Of a DNA stretch of 64,000 nucleotides, positions 44,250 through 53,355 are shown in pieces. Every line of letters begins with the position of its first letter. Position 1 is the stretch's first letter. The position numbers and the translations under genes are program-made. This DNA comes from Planomicrobium okeanokoites (GTDB taxonomy: Bacteria; Bacillota; Bacilli; Bacillales_A; Planococcaceae), in NCBI RefSeq assembly GCF_003428875.1, contig NZ_QQRS01000001.1:1-64000 (forward strand), in the 5' to 3' direction. Below the pieces are notes generated by a model. It was not told the origin of the DNA and did no database searches. It was given only the letters and a program-made list of their open reading frames with translations.

Positions 44250-44567
44250 ATGAAAAAATTACAGTCGACCGAAGAATTCAATGCTTATAAAAACGGTGAA
44301 GGAACAGTATTTATGTTTACTGCCGGATGGTGTCCGGATTGCCGTGTCATTGATCCGGTCATGCCCGAAGTGGAAGAGTCATTCGGACAATTCAATTTTG
44401 TGTCAGTGGACCGCGATGAGTTCATAGACCTTTGTGCCGAACATGATATTTACGGCATCCCAAGTTTCCTGGCTGTGAGCGAAGGAGAGGAATTGGGCCG
44501 TTTTGTCAGCCGTGACCGAAAAACACAAGAGGAAATAGAATCCTTTATAGCAGGGTTGTCCTTATAA
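44250..44567 (+). CDS. ytpP: thioredoxin-like protein YtpP
   Basis: A 105-residue thioredoxin-fold protein with the active-site motif W-C-P-D-C near residue 27 and the cis-Pro segment YGIPSFLAV. The CPDC pair differs from thioredoxin CGPC, so the redox partner is not clear. GAGGTG precedes the ATG. It belongs to the conserved ytpP-ytpQ-ytpR-sftA block. Confidence 0.88.
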   Translation: MKKLQSTEEFNAYKNGEGTVFMFTAGWCPDCRVIDPVMPEVEESFGQFNFVSVDRDEFIDLCAEHDIYGIPSFLAVSEGEELGRFVSRDRKTQEEIESFIAGLSL

Positions 44568-44569
44568 TA

Positions 44570-44609
44570 TTAAGACGGTTCGCCTGTGAGGGTCGAACCG
44601 TTTATTTTT
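44570..44609 (+). terminator. hairpin between ytpP and ytpQ
   Basis: ACGGTTCG pairs with CGAACCGT, followed by TTATTTTTG. The T run is interrupted, so read-through into ytpQRS is possible. Confidence 0.65.
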
Positions 44610-44628
44610 GACAGAGAGGAAGATCGAT

Positions 44629-45444
44629 ATGAATTCCACACAATTATTCAATCTATTAAGAGAACGGTTACCGAGCCGGGATCTGGAATGGCGTTATGAC
44701 CGGGAAAACAATACAGCGAACATCCGTCATATAAAAGTGGGTAAAGGGCTGACCCTCGACCTTCCGAAAATCACAAGCCGTTATGAAACAAAAGGTGAAG
44801 AAGCATTGACAGAAATCATTTATACAATCAACGAAACTTTCAATGCGATGGAACGTGAAGTTGAAGGGAATCTTCCTGGGGGAGAACATATCTACCCAGT
44901 GATTCGGTCAACCTCGTTTCCTACGGAGTCGAACGAAGGAAACCGCTTCATCACAACAGATCATACTGCTGAAACTCGTATATTTTATGCGCTTGATACA
45001 GGGGCGGCCTATCGCTTAATTGACGAAAATGTGTTAAATTCATTAAGTCTGACAGAAGAACAGCTTAAAGAACTGGCAAGATTCCAGGTCAAAAAGCTGA
45101 AAACTGCAGTCAAAGAAGATCACGTTGCTGGAAACGTGTTCTACTTCCTCAATGAAAATGATGGCTACGATGCCTCACGAATCCTGAATGAGACTTTCCT
45201 GAAAGAGATGAAAAAGAAAATTACCGGGGATATGACTGTTTCTGTCCCGCATCAGGATGTGTTGATCATTGGTGATATCCGGAACGAATCCGGCTATGAT
45301 GTGCTGGCCCAGATGGCGATGCATTTCTTCACCAACGGCAAAGTGCCGATCACTTCCCTGTCATTCATTTACGATGACGGTGAATTGGAACCGATTTTCA
45401 TCCTGGCTAAAAATAGACCTGAAGAGGAGAACGATAAAAAATGA
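44629..45444 (+). CDS. ytpQ: DUF1444 protein YtpQ
   Basis: A 271-residue cytoplasmic protein of the DUF1444 family, function unknown. It is acidic with no membrane segment. The ATG at 44629 follows GAGAGGA; a longer frame adds seven residues. It overlaps ytpR by four bases (ATGA). Its consistent place before ytpR and sftA suggests a shared role with them, but none is known. Confidence 0.82.
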   Translation: MNSTQLFNLLRERLPSRDLEWRYDRENNTANIRHIKVGKGLTLDLPKITSRYETKGEEALTEIIYTINETFNAMEREVEGNLPGGEHIYPVIRSTSFPTESNEGNRFITTDHTAETRIFYALDTGAAYRLIDENVLNSLSLTEEQLKELARFQVKKLKTAVKEDHVAGNVFYFLNENDGYDASRILNETFLKEMKKKITGDMTVSVPHQDVLIIGDIRNESGYDVLAQMAMHFFTNGKVPITSLSFIYDDGELEPIFILAKNRPEEENDKK

Positions 45445-46049
45445 ACGCATTTTACAATAAGCAGGGAATAGGCGACGTACTGCTAGTTCAGCTGCAAACT
45501 GAAAAACCTGAAAAAATCCATACCGAAATGAATGGCGATGTAACGCTGATCAAAAATAGCGATGGTGATATCACAGGCTTCAATCTTTTCAATGCGAGCC
45601 AATATATCAGCTTCCCGGAAAGTGGAACGATCGATGTTTCCGAGCAGCTGGTCACCGAATTGCAGAATGCCCTGGAAAAAAACAGCATCGATCATTTGCT
45701 GGAAGTCGATCTGTCGCCAAAATTTGTCGTCGGTTATGTGGAATCCAAAGAGAAACATCCGAACGCTGATAAATTGAATGTCTGCCAGGTTGATGTCGGC
45801 AGCGAAAAATTGCAGATTGTCTGCGGCGCGCCAAATGTAGAAGCGGGACAAAAAGTGGTTGTGGCAAAAGTTGGCGCGGTAATGCCTTCGGGTATGATCA
45901 TAAAAGACGCTGAACTTCGCGGAGTGCCTTCAAGCGGCATGATTTGTTCGGCTAAGGAATTGGCTTTGCCGGATGCTCCAGCGGAAAAAGGGATTTTAGT
46001 ATTGGACAATGAAAATGAAGTCGGATCAGCATTTGAAGTAAAGGCGTGA
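45441..46049 (+). CDS. ytpR: tRNA-binding domain protein YtpR
   Basis: A 202-residue protein with an N-terminal DUF4479 region and a C-terminal EMAP/Trbp-type tRNA-binding OB fold (residues about 92-200), marked by [19 protein letters not shown] and [17 protein letters not shown]. It resembles the N-terminal part of PheT but stands alone. Coupled to ytpQ; sftA begins six bases after its stop. Confidence 0.88.
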   Translation: MNAFYNKQGIGDVLLVQLQTEKPEKIHTEMNGDVTLIKNSDGDITGFNLFNASQYISFPESGTIDVSEQLVTELQNALEKNSIDHLLEVDLSPKFVVGYVESKEKHPNADKLNVCQVDVGSEKLQIVCGAPNVEAGQKVVVAKVGAVMPSGMIIKDAELRGVPSSGMICSAKELALPDAPAEKGILVLDNENEVGSAFEVKA

Positions 46050-46055
46050 CTTGTT

Positions 46056-48506
46056 ATGAGCTGGGTTAAAAAAGTATGGAATCGTATGTTTGCCGATGAA
46101 GTCGAGGAAGAAGCAGAACAGGAATATACAGCGCCTGTCGAGCAGAAAAGTGCGCATGTGCCTTTCCGCTTTCCATTGATCACGGATGAAGAAAGAGAAA
46201 TCTTTTTGAAGAAAGAACAGAGTGGCCAAAAAGTGACGATGGCTGAAGTGAGGGAAGAGCTTATTCGTCATCCTTCACAATTGGCGCAGCAACCCGTTCG
46301 GAGAGAAGTCCGGCCGAAACCGGAACCGAAGCCGATTCAGCGGCAATCACCACGGCAGCCGATACAGCGCCAGTCACCTAATACAAAACCTGTTAAAGAG
46401 ACACCTAAACCGGAGCCCATCAAGCGCCGCTTTGAACCAACCAAGGTTCCGTCGCCTATTCATGGTTTCAATGAACCTAAACCAGCGCCAATAGAAATTT
46501 TGCTTGAGCAAAAAGAGCGGAAAGAAGAATTCCATAAAGCGATTTCTCCGTTACAGGAATATCCGATCAGCGAAACCATTGATCAAGATGCAGCCCAAAT
46601 ATCAGCAGAACAAACAGAGCTGGAGCGCCAACTGCCTGTGACAGAAAATAGTTCTCAGCCCGATTTTGCTGAAAAGGAAGAAGAATCTTCATTGCAAACT
46701 GTTCAGGATGAAGAAGTTGCCAATGATCCTGAATTAGAACATCCGGTTGAGCAAAATGAGCCTGAAACAATAGAAGTTCAGGAACTGAATCCGTTGGAAG
46801 AAAAGACAACGACGGAATTGAAAGTTGAAGATGAAGAAACGCTACATAAAGAAATTCCAAAGGATAAGCCGGAAGAGCCTGGTATACTTCCTGAGAAAAA
46901 GAAAGAAAAAACGGTTCCATTCAATGTGTTGATGCTGAAGTCGGATAAGGAGAAGACAAAGAAAAATATCCCAGTCCAACATCATACGCACAACAGATTA
47001 AACGAAAAACCTGTGCAGCCAGCTGAAAAACAACCGGAGCCACTTGCTCCTACAGAACCTCCAGTTGCTGAAGCGGTTCCGGCACCAGTTATTTCAGCTT
47101 ATGAACATCCACATAAAGAATTTCTTTCCGCTCCCGAAAATGACCGGAAAGACGACGAATGGATGGAAGAGCAGGGAGAACGGCTGGTCGAAGCCTTGTC
47201 GCATTTCCAGGTCCAAGCGACAATTTTGAGCATTGTCCAAGGACCGGCAGTCACTCAATTTGAATTGACTGTAGCGCAAGGTGTGAAAGTCAGCAAAATC
47301 CGAAACTTGGCAGATGACCTGAAATTGGCTCTTGCTGCAAAAGATATTCGTATTCAAGCGCCGATCCCAGGGAAAAGCTCGATCGGAATCGAGATTCCCA
47401 ACAGAACATCACGTCCTGTCAGAATTTCCGAAGTGATAGAAAGCACACAATTCCAGACTTCTGATTCACCATTGGAAGCTGCGCTGGGTCTTGATCTCAC
47501 AGGCAGACCGGTTACGCTGGATCTGCGCAAGATGCCGCATGGTTTGATTGCAGGAGCGACAGGTTCCGGTAAATCCGTATGCATCAACTCTTTACTGGTC
47601 AGCCTGCTCTATAAATCATCTCCGCGGGATCTGAAATTATTATTGATCGACCCGAAAATGGTGGAGCTTGCGCCTTACAACCATATTCCGCATCTGGTAA
47701 GTCCCGTCATTACGGATGTCAAAGCGGCTACCGCTTCATTGAAATGGGCGGTAACTGAAATGGAACGGCGATATCAGCTGTTCGCCCATACGGGTGTCAG
47801 AGATATCAGCCGATATAATAAGATGGTCAAAGATAAAGGCAATGACGCGCAGCATCTGCCGTATATCTTGATCGTCATCGATGAACTCGCTGATTTGATG
47901 ATGATGTCACCTTCTGATGTTGAAGATGCGATTTGCCGGATTGCGCAAAAAGCGCGGGCATGCGGGATTCACCTTGTCATTGCGACACAACGGCCGTCCG
48001 TCGATGTCATAACCGGATTGATCAAATCAAATATTCCGACACGCATTGCTTTCTCTGTTTCCTCCCAAGTGGACAGCCGTACAATCCTTGATTCCCAAGG
48101 AGCGGAACGCTTGCTCGGAAGAGGGGATATGCTGTACCTCGGAAATGGCATGTCCGCTCCGAGCCGTATCCAGGGAACTTTTGTGACAGATGAAGAAATC
48201 GAAAAGATTATTGAACATGTCCGCGGACAGGGTGAGCCGGAATATTTCTTCAAAGAAGAAGAATTGATCAAACAGAACGCATCCGGTGCTGAACAGGATG
48301 ATTTATTCGAAGAAGCCTGCCGTTTTATCATGCAGCAGGGCAGTGCATCTACTTCCTTATTGCAGCGGAAATTCCATATCGGCTATAACCGGGCAGCAAG
48401 GCTGATGGATCTGATTGAACAGCACGGTTTCATTTCTGAGCAGAACGGAAGCAAAGCCCGTTCAGTGTTGATTACCGAAGAAGATATATCAGAAGTATTC
48501 CAATAA
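46056..48506 (+). CDS. sftA: DNA translocase SftA (YtpS), FtsK/SpoIIIE family
   Basis: Septum-associated DNA pump that clears chromosome ends before division. The 816-residue protein has no N-terminal membrane domain, which separates SftA from SpoIIIE. Residues 1-340 are a low-complexity linker rich in Pro, Gln, Glu and Lys with repeated QRQSP units. The motor has Walker A GATGSGKS (500-507) and Walker B LIVIDELADLMMM, and the C-terminal winged-helix gamma domain begins around 750. It closes the ytpQR unit. Confidence 0.92.
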   Translation: MSWVKKVWNRMFADEVEEEAEQEYTAPVEQKSAHVPFRFPLITDEEREIFLKKEQSGQKVTMAEVREELIRHPSQLAQQPVRREVRPKPEPKPIQRQSPRQPIQRQSPNTKPVKETPKPEPIKRRFEPTKVPSPIHGFNEPKPAPIEILLEQKERKEEFHKAISPLQEYPISETIDQDAAQISAEQTELERQLPVTENSSQPDFAEKEEESSLQTVQDEEVANDPELEHPVEQNEPETIEVQELNPLEEKTTTELKVEDEETLHKEIPKDKPEEPGILPEKKKEKTVPFNVLMLKSDKEKTKKNIPVQHHTHNRLNEKPVQPAEKQPEPLAPTEPPVAEAVPAPVISAYEHPHKEFLSAPENDRKDDEWMEEQGERLVEALSHFQVQATILSIVQGPAVTQFELTVAQGVKVSKIRNLADDLKLALAAKDIRIQAPIPGKSSIGIEIPNRTSRPVRISEVIESTQFQTSDSPLEAALGLDLTGRPVTLDLRKMPHGLIAGATGSGKSVCINSLLVSLLYKSSPRDLKLLLIDPKMVELAPYNHIPHLVSPVITDVKAATASLKWAVTEMERRYQLFAHTGVRDISRYNKMVKDKGNDAQHLPYILIVIDELADLMMMSPSDVEDAICRIAQKARACGIHLVIATQRPSVDVITGLIKSNIPTRIAFSVSSQVDSRTILDSQGAERLLGRGDMLYLGNGMSAPSRIQGTFVTDEEIEKIIEHVRGQGEPEYFFKEEELIKQNASGAEQDDLFEEACRFIMQQGSASTSLLQRKFHIGYNRAARLMDLIEQHGFISEQNGSKARSVLITEEDISEVFQ

Positions 48507-48529
48507 TTTGTTTCATTATTTTAAAATAT

Positions 48530-48567
48530 CGATTATATCACATTTGGATAAAAATATGATATAATCG
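48530..48567 (+). promoter_or_regulatory. murC promoter spanned by an 11-bp inverted repeat
   Basis: Extended -10 TGATATAAT at 48557-48565. CGATTATATCA (48530-48540) and TGATATAATCG (48557-48567) are perfect inverted repeats separated by 16 bases; the right arm contains the entire -10. No good -35 box is seen, so a regulator or the extended -10 may compensate. Confidence 0.6.
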
Positions 48568-48646
48568 GATGATTGTTTGATCTACTCGGCTATCCACTAA
48601 CTACAGATGGAATAGACTACTTTAAACTTCCACAGGAGGTTCACTT

Positions 48647-49960
48647 ATGACAGTTTTACATTTTACCGGCATCAAAGGCTCAGGGATGAGTCCGCTGGCT
48701 CAGATTATGCATGATATGGGAAATGAAGTGCAGGGTTCCGATATCGCGAAATATTTCTTTACAGAAGAACGTTTACGGGAAAGAGGGATCTCCATCCTTC
48801 CGTTCGATCCCGAAAACATTACAGTGGAAATGACGATTGTTGCCGGGAATGCTTTTAATGATGAGCATCCTGAACTTGTGAGAGCGCGGGAAATAGGCGC
48901 TACAATCATCCGGTATCATGAATTTCTTGGGGATTTGATGAAACAATATGTTTCTGTGGCAATTACTGGCGCACACGGCAAAACGTCGACAACCGGCCTT
49001 ATGGCACATGTATTGAATGGCTACAAGCCTGTTTCCTATCTGATCGGCGACGGAACTGGTTACGGCATGCAGGATTCACATTTTTTTGTGGTTGAAGCTT
49101 GTGAATACCGCCGTCACTTCCTGGCCTATCACCCGGATTACGCGATTATGACGAATATTGATTTTGATCATCCGGATTATTTTGCCGGAATCGATGATGT
49201 ATTCAATGCTTTTGAAGAAATGGCTCAGCAGGTGAAGAAATGCATCATCGCATGTGGTGATGATGAATATCTTCAAAAGCTGCAGGCGCCCGTACCTATG
49301 GTTTATTACGGATTTGGTGAGGAAAATGATTTCCAGGCGAGAAATATTATTAAAACGACGGAAGGCACAACTTTCGATGTAGTGATCCGCAATGAATTTT
49401 TCCATACATTCACCATACCTATGTTCGGCGACCATACAATCCTGAACGCGCTGGCAGTCATTTCACTGTGCCATTATGAAAATATACCAGCCGATATCAT
49501 CCAGCAGCAATTCACTGGCTATCAAGGCGTTAAACGCAGATTTTCTCAAACGGAGATCGGTGATCGTATTCTTATAGATGATTACGCACATCATCCGACA
49601 GAAATCCGCGCGACATTGCAATCGGCAAGACAGAAATTCCCTGACCGCGAAGTGATTGCCATATTCCAGCCGCATACTTTCACGCGTACGCAGACATTCC
49701 TTCAGGAATTCGCGGACTGCCTGAATGAAGCTGACCAGGTTTATCTGTGTGATATTTTCGGCTCCGCCCGCGAAGAAGCGGGGACGTTAACGATTGGCGA
49801 TCTTGAAGAGAAAATTACAGACAGCCAATTATTGCAGGTGGAAGAAGTGGCGAAGCTCAGCGAACATAAGAATGGGGTATTCCTGTTCATGGGTGCTGGA
49901 GATGTCACGAAATTCAAAGAAGCATTCGAAAACCAGCTGAAGACAGAAGAAACAGTTTAA
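48647..49960 (+). CDS. murC: UDP-N-acetylmuramate-L-alanine ligase
   Basis: Adds L-alanine to UDP-MurNAc, the first peptide step of peptidoglycan synthesis. The 437 residues contain the N-terminal [11 protein letters not shown], the ATP loop GAHGKTSTT (108-116) and the C-terminal [17 protein letters not shown] precedes the ATG. It has its own promoter and a terminator, standing apart from the main mur genes as in B. subtilis. Confidence 0.95.
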   Translation: MTVLHFTGIKGSGMSPLAQIMHDMGNEVQGSDIAKYFFTEERLRERGISILPFDPENITVEMTIVAGNAFNDEHPELVRAREIGATIIRYHEFLGDLMKQYVSVAITGAHGKTSTTGLMAHVLNGYKPVSYLIGDGTGYGMQDSHFFVVEACEYRRHFLAYHPDYAIMTNIDFDHPDYFAGIDDVFNAFEEMAQQVKKCIIACGDDEYLQKLQAPVPMVYYGFGEENDFQARNIIKTTEGTTFDVVIRNEFFHTFTIPMFGDHTILNALAVISLCHYENIPADIIQQQFTGYQGVKRRFSQTEIGDRILIDDYAHHPTEIRATLQSARQKFPDREVIAIFQPHTFTRTQTFLQEFADCLNEADQVYLCDIFGSAREEAGTLTIGDLEEKITDSQLLQVEEVAKLSEHKNGVFLFMGAGDVTKFKEAFENQLKTEETV

Positions 49961-49990
49961 CTTCCAAAGTTAAACTGTTTTTTTCTTTTT
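49949..49990 (+). terminator. terminator of murC
   Basis: AAACAGTTTAACTT pairs with AAGTTAAACTGTTT around a two-to-four-base loop, followed by a T run; the first arm spans the stop codon. Confidence 0.9.
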
Positions 49991-50037
49991 TAGCAGGTTT
50001 TTTATATACTTTTATAGAACTATTGTAGGTGGGCTGT

Positions 50038-50063
50038 GTTTATCCGCAGTTCGACAAGGGTAG
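50038..50063 (+). promoter_or_regulatory. sigma-B-type promoter of ytxGHJ
   Basis: GTTTAT (50038-50043), 14 bases, GGGTAG (50058-50063). ytxGHJ is a known general-stress operon of B. subtilis, which supports the reading. Confidence 0.65.
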
Positions 50064-50097
50064 AAATAGTATATAACAGAATGTAAAAGGAGGAATT

Positions 50098-50592
50098 ATG
50101 ATGGATTGGCAAATACTGCTTTACATAGCCGCTATCGTGGCTGCAGTCGGATTCTTAATTCTATGCGTAGCTTTGGCAATGACATTGAATTCGTTGAAGA
50201 ACACATTAAAAGAAGTTTCCGGCACAGTTGCCGGGCTTGAAAATCAGCTGCAAGGGGTGACGCTCGAAACCACGAATCTTTTGCATAAGACCAATGAACT
50301 TGCTGAAGATATCCAGGTGAAAACCGAGAAGCTTAACGGAGTCGTGGATGCTGTCAAAGGCGTCGGCAACTCGGTGACTGACCTGAATGCATCAGTAAGA
50401 CGCATTACCATGTCTGTTGCATCGTCTGCAGAGCAGAACGAAGAGAAAATCGCACAGGTAGTTCAATGGAGCAATGTCGCTATGGGGATCCGTGATAAAT
50501 GGAAAGCCCGTAAAGCATACAGCACCCGCCAGTCAGAATCATATCAGCCGGTGCCAGGACAGAAACAGCTTCCACATAACGATCAATACTAA
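50098..50592 (+). CDS. ytxG: general stress protein YtxG (DUF948)
   Basis: A 164-residue DUF948 protein with one N-terminal membrane helix (about 6-29) followed by a long helical, probably coiled-coil domain with the repeats expected of this family. Function unknown. AAGGAGG precedes the ATG. First of three stress genes with ytxH and ytxJ. Confidence 0.88.
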   Translation: MMDWQILLYIAAIVAAVGFLILCVALAMTLNSLKNTLKEVSGTVAGLENQLQGVTLETTNLLHKTNELAEDIQVKTEKLNGVVDAVKGVGNSVTDLNASVRRITMSVASSAEQNEEKIAQVVQWSNVAMGIRDKWKARKAYSTRQSESYQPVPGQKQLPHNDQY

Positions 50593-50627
50593 TAAAAAAT
50601 CAACTTATATAATTGGAGGAATGCAAA

Positions 50628-51437
50628 ATGAATGGTAACAATAATGAGTACAACAACCAAAAACCTAATTATAATGACTCACAGTACAATAAAGATTATT
50701 ATTCAAATTCCGGACAGAATTATCAGCAAAGCGATTATGTGCCGCAATCTTATGGCATGTCGAGCCGTTATGATGATCTCTACGATTACGAAGAAGAGTC
50801 AGGTTCAGGCAGCTTCATCGCCGGTGCTCTTGTCGGCGCGGTGATTGGTGCGGCAGCAGCGTTATTCCTGGCACCTAAGTCAGGCAAGGAATTCCGTGGA
50901 GACTTGAATAACCAGGTTACTACGCTGAAAGAAAAATCCCAAAGCTCTAAATCGGATTCAGATAACGAAGGCGGCGGCTTGAAACAGCAGCTGAAAGACC
51001 AGTCTTCAAAAGTGGTCGATAAAGTAAAAGGCATGAAAGGCGGCTCTTCGCCAATGGATGATGGAACAGCATCATCTGAAGGAGAAGAATCGATTGATAT
51101 GCACGCAACTATCGAAAATACAGTCCATGAATCCAATAAAGAGACTGAAGCAGCAGGCAATGAAGCATTCACATCAACAGCAAATGCATTAAAAGAAGCT
51201 GTAGAAGAAGTGAATGAGGACAAAAAATCAGGATCAGGCTATGCTACTGGCTCAACGGCAAAAGATGCCGGCAATTCTAAAAACGGTTCGAATAAAAACC
51301 AGAACACTGGATCAGATTCGAATTCAAAACAAAATAATGTCGGAAGCTATAATGCAAACAAAAATAACTCCGGCAATAATAACTCAAACAAAAACAATTC
51401 CAATTCCAACAGCAACAAAAACAATTCAACAAAATGA
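50628..51437 (+). CDS. ytxH: general stress protein YtxH with Asn/Ser/Lys-rich tail
   Basis: Family core SFIAGALVGAVIGAAAALFLAP is a glycine-zipper membrane helix (62-83) followed by KSGKEFR. The flanks are low complexity: the first 50 residues are rich in Asn, Tyr and Gln, and residues 200-269 are nearly all Asn, Ser, Lys and Gly. At 269 residues it is much longer than typical YtxH because of the tail. ATG 50628 follows GGAGG. Confidence 0.87.
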   Translation: MNGNNNEYNNQKPNYNDSQYNKDYYSNSGQNYQQSDYVPQSYGMSSRYDDLYDYEEESGSGSFIAGALVGAVIGAAAALFLAPKSGKEFRGDLNNQVTTLKEKSQSSKSDSDNEGGGLKQQLKDQSSKVVDKVKGMKGGSSPMDDGTASSEGEESIDMHATIENTVHESNKETEAAGNEAFTSTANALKEAVEEVNEDKKSGSGYATGSTAKDAGNSKNGSNKNQNTGSDSNSKQNNVGSYNANKNNSGNNNSNKNNSNSNSNKNNSTK

Positions 51438-51453
51438 TTTGGGAGCGGATAAA

Positions 51454-51783
51454 ATGAAAAACCTTATACGCGTACAGGATTTAGACGGCCTTAAAAAGGC
51501 GGTCGAAGGAACTCAAAGCTATTGGCTTTTCAAGCACAGCAGCACGTGTCCGGTTTCTGCAGCGGCATGGAATGAATACAATGAGTATTGCTCATTGCAT
51601 CCACACCAGACTTTCCTGTTCCTTGTAGTTCAGGAAGATAAGGAATTATCGCAGGAAATTGCGGAAATCACGCAAATTAAGCACGAATCGCCTCAGCTGA
51701 TGCATTTTTCAAATATGCAGGTTGACTGGCATGCCTCACATAATAAGATCAAAAGTAAGGCAATGCAAGAATTTATTGCTTGA
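51454..51783 (+). CDS. ytxJ: bacillithiol system redox-active protein YtxJ
   Basis: A 109-residue thioredoxin-fold protein of the YtxJ/DUF2847 family with a single active-site Cys32 in SSTCPVS, as in monothiol bacilliredoxins that remove bacillithiol from proteins. GGGAG precedes ATG 51454; the longer open frame upstream overlaps ytxH in another frame and is not real. Third gene of the stress operon. Confidence 0.88.
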   Translation: MKNLIRVQDLDGLKKAVEGTQSYWLFKHSSTCPVSAAAWNEYNEYCSLHPHQTFLFLVVQEDKELSQEIAEITQIKHESPQLMHFSNMQVDWHASHNKIKSKAMQEFIA

Positions 51784-51790
51784 TAAGACA

Positions 51791-51820
51791 GGCCGGAGCC
51801 CAGTGCTCCGGCTTTTTTTA
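51791..51820 (+). terminator. terminator of ytxGHJ
   Basis: GCCGGAGC pairs with GCTCCGGC, followed by TTTTTTT. Confidence 0.92.
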
Positions 51821-51862
51821 CATTAAAATACTTTAGTGCGTTGAAGCGCTAAAACATTTTTC

Positions 51863-51891
51863 GTGACTTTCCCGAATACTTTGCATATAAT
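51863..51891 (+). promoter_or_regulatory. promoter of aroA
   Basis: GTGACT (51863-51868), 17 bases, TATAAT (51886-51891). A dyad TTTAGTGC / GCGCTAAA (51832-51853) lies immediately upstream and could be an operator. Confidence 0.65.
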
Positions 51892-51951
51892 AGTCCTATC
51901 ATGTTAAGATAAGTCACCGATTAAAGGTGATTTATGAAAGGGGAAATTAGG

Positions 51952-53037
51952 ATGAGCCAGATGGATTTAGAACAGCTGAGAGAACAGGTCGATGCAGTAA
52001 ACCTGCAAATTCTGTCCCTGATCAATGAGAGGGCTTCAGTTATACAGGAAATCGGCAAGATCAAGGAAAAACAAGGAATGAAAAGATATGACCCGCTTCG
52101 TGAGCGTCATATGCTGGATTTATTGAAAGATAATAATAATGGTCCTTTGGATCAAAAAACGGTTGATCATATATTCAAGGAAATTTTCAAATCCGCGCTT
52201 GATATGCAAGAAGAAGATACACGTAAAGCTTTGCTTGTATCGCGGAAGAAAAAAGCTGAAGATACAGTAATTGATATCAATGGTGAAAAAATTGGGCAAG
52301 GAGAGCCATCATTCATTTTTGGCCCATGTGCAGTTGAATCACAGGAACAGGTGTCGATTGTAGCTGAAGCGATTGGCGGCAAAGGACTTAAAATGATACG
52401 CGGTGGAGCTTACAAACCCCGTACATCTCCATATGATTTCCAGGGGTTGGGGTTGGACGGTCTGAAGATGCTGAAAAAAGCAGCAGATGAATACAATTTG
52501 GCGGTTGTTTCTGAAATCGTCACACCACATCATTTGGAAGAGGCTCTTGACTATGTCGATGTAGTTCAGGTCGGTGCACGAAATATGCAGAACTTCGAAT
52601 TATTGAAGGCTGTGGGCAGCATCAATAAACCTGTATTGCTGAAGCGGGGGATGGCGGCTACAATTGATGAATTCATCAACGCGGCTGAATACATCATTGC
52701 TTCCGGCAACAGCCAGATCATTCTTTGCGAACGCGGAATCCGCACTTACGAAAAAGCGACCCGCAATACATTGGATATATCAGCTGTGCCGATTCTTAAG
52801 CAGGAAACGCATTTGCCGGTATTCGTCGATGTGACGCATTCGACTGGGCGCCGTGATCTTCTATTGCCAGCTGCCAAAGCGGCAATCGCGATTGGTGCAG
52901 ACGGCGTGATGGCGGAAGTGCATCCGGACCCAGCAGTCGCTTTATCGGACGCTCAACAACAAATGAATCTTCCACAATTCGACGAATACTACGATTCGCT
53001 GATGAAATTCATGAAGCAATATGAGATGAAAATGTAA
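51952..53037 (+). CDS. aroA: bifunctional chorismate mutase / DAHP synthase
   Basis: The first step of the shikimate pathway, with an N-terminal AroQ chorismate mutase domain (about 1-85) that acts as the feedback-sensing module, and a DAHP synthase domain (about 105-361) with FGPCAVES and [24 protein letters not shown] and AEVHPDP. The 361-residue fusion is the Bacillales type I-beta form. ATG 51952 follows AAAGGGG. In B. subtilis it is called aroA (aroG). Confidence 0.94.
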   Translation: MSQMDLEQLREQVDAVNLQILSLINERASVIQEIGKIKEKQGMKRYDPLRERHMLDLLKDNNNGPLDQKTVDHIFKEIFKSALDMQEEDTRKALLVSRKKKAEDTVIDINGEKIGQGEPSFIFGPCAVESQEQVSIVAEAIGGKGLKMIRGGAYKPRTSPYDFQGLGLDGLKMLKKAADEYNLAVVSEIVTPHHLEEALDYVDVVQVGARNMQNFELLKAVGSINKPVLLKRGMAATIDEFINAAEYIIASGNSQIILCERGIRTYEKATRNTLDISAVPILKQETHLPVFVDVTHSTGRRDLLLPAAKAAIAIGADGVMAEVHPDPAVALSDAQQQMNLPQFDEYYDSLMKFMKQYEMKM

Positions 53038-53040
53038 TGC

Positions 53041-53072
53041 CAAAAGTCGGGCGTAACCCCGGCTTTTATTTA
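53041..53072 (+). terminator. terminator of aroA
   Basis: AAAGTCGGG pairs with CCCCGGCTTT (one G-U), followed by a T-rich run. Confidence 0.8.
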
Positions 53073-53140
53073 TTTTATATAAATTAAATTAATTTATCAG
53101 CTACATATAAAAATGTGACACTTAGAGTATTTTGAAGATA

Positions 53141-53262
53141 TGGAGCAAAACAGCGAAGACGCCCAGGGGACTAAGCGAAGTGCTGAGATCCACTCGGGCG
53201 AAGTGAAACGAGCACGAGTGGATCTCAGCGCTAGCCCCCAGGCAAGCGAGCTGTTTTGCGGA
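53141..53262. repeat. long hairpin repeat upstream of ccpA
   Basis: A 120-base noncoding dyad. The outer arms are CAAAACAGC (53146-53154) and GCTGTTTTG (53250-53258). The inner arms GCTGAGATCCACTCG (from 53182) and CGAGTGGATCTCAGC (to 53229) are perfect over 15 bp. Between them lie GCCCAGGGG and CCCCCAGGC. It resembles a hairpin-type intergenic repeat I recall from several Bacillales genomes. It lies upstream of the ccpA promoter. Confidence 0.75.
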
Positions 53263-53299
53263 ATATCAGTCCACATAATATATAAATCAACATATTTAG

Positions 53300-53329
53300 T
53301 TGATATACATAAACTTATTGTCGTATGAT
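53300..53329 (+). promoter_or_regulatory. promoter of ccpA
   Basis: TTGATA (53300-53305), 18 bases, TATGAT (53324-53329), about 27 bases before the start codon. Confidence 0.7.
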
Positions 53330-53355
53330 TGAAGAAAAGGGAAGAGGGCGCTTAC

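Noticed and set aside
51841-51854. cre site upstream of aroA
   Set aside because: TTGAAGCGCTAAAA has the GCGCT core but misses three defined consensus positions; it is better described as part of the TTTAGTGC/GCGCTAAA dyad.
53140-53328. 62-codon frame through the hairpin repeat upstream of ccpA
   Set aside because: It is explained by the long inverted repeat and has no ribosome binding site or protein-like pattern.
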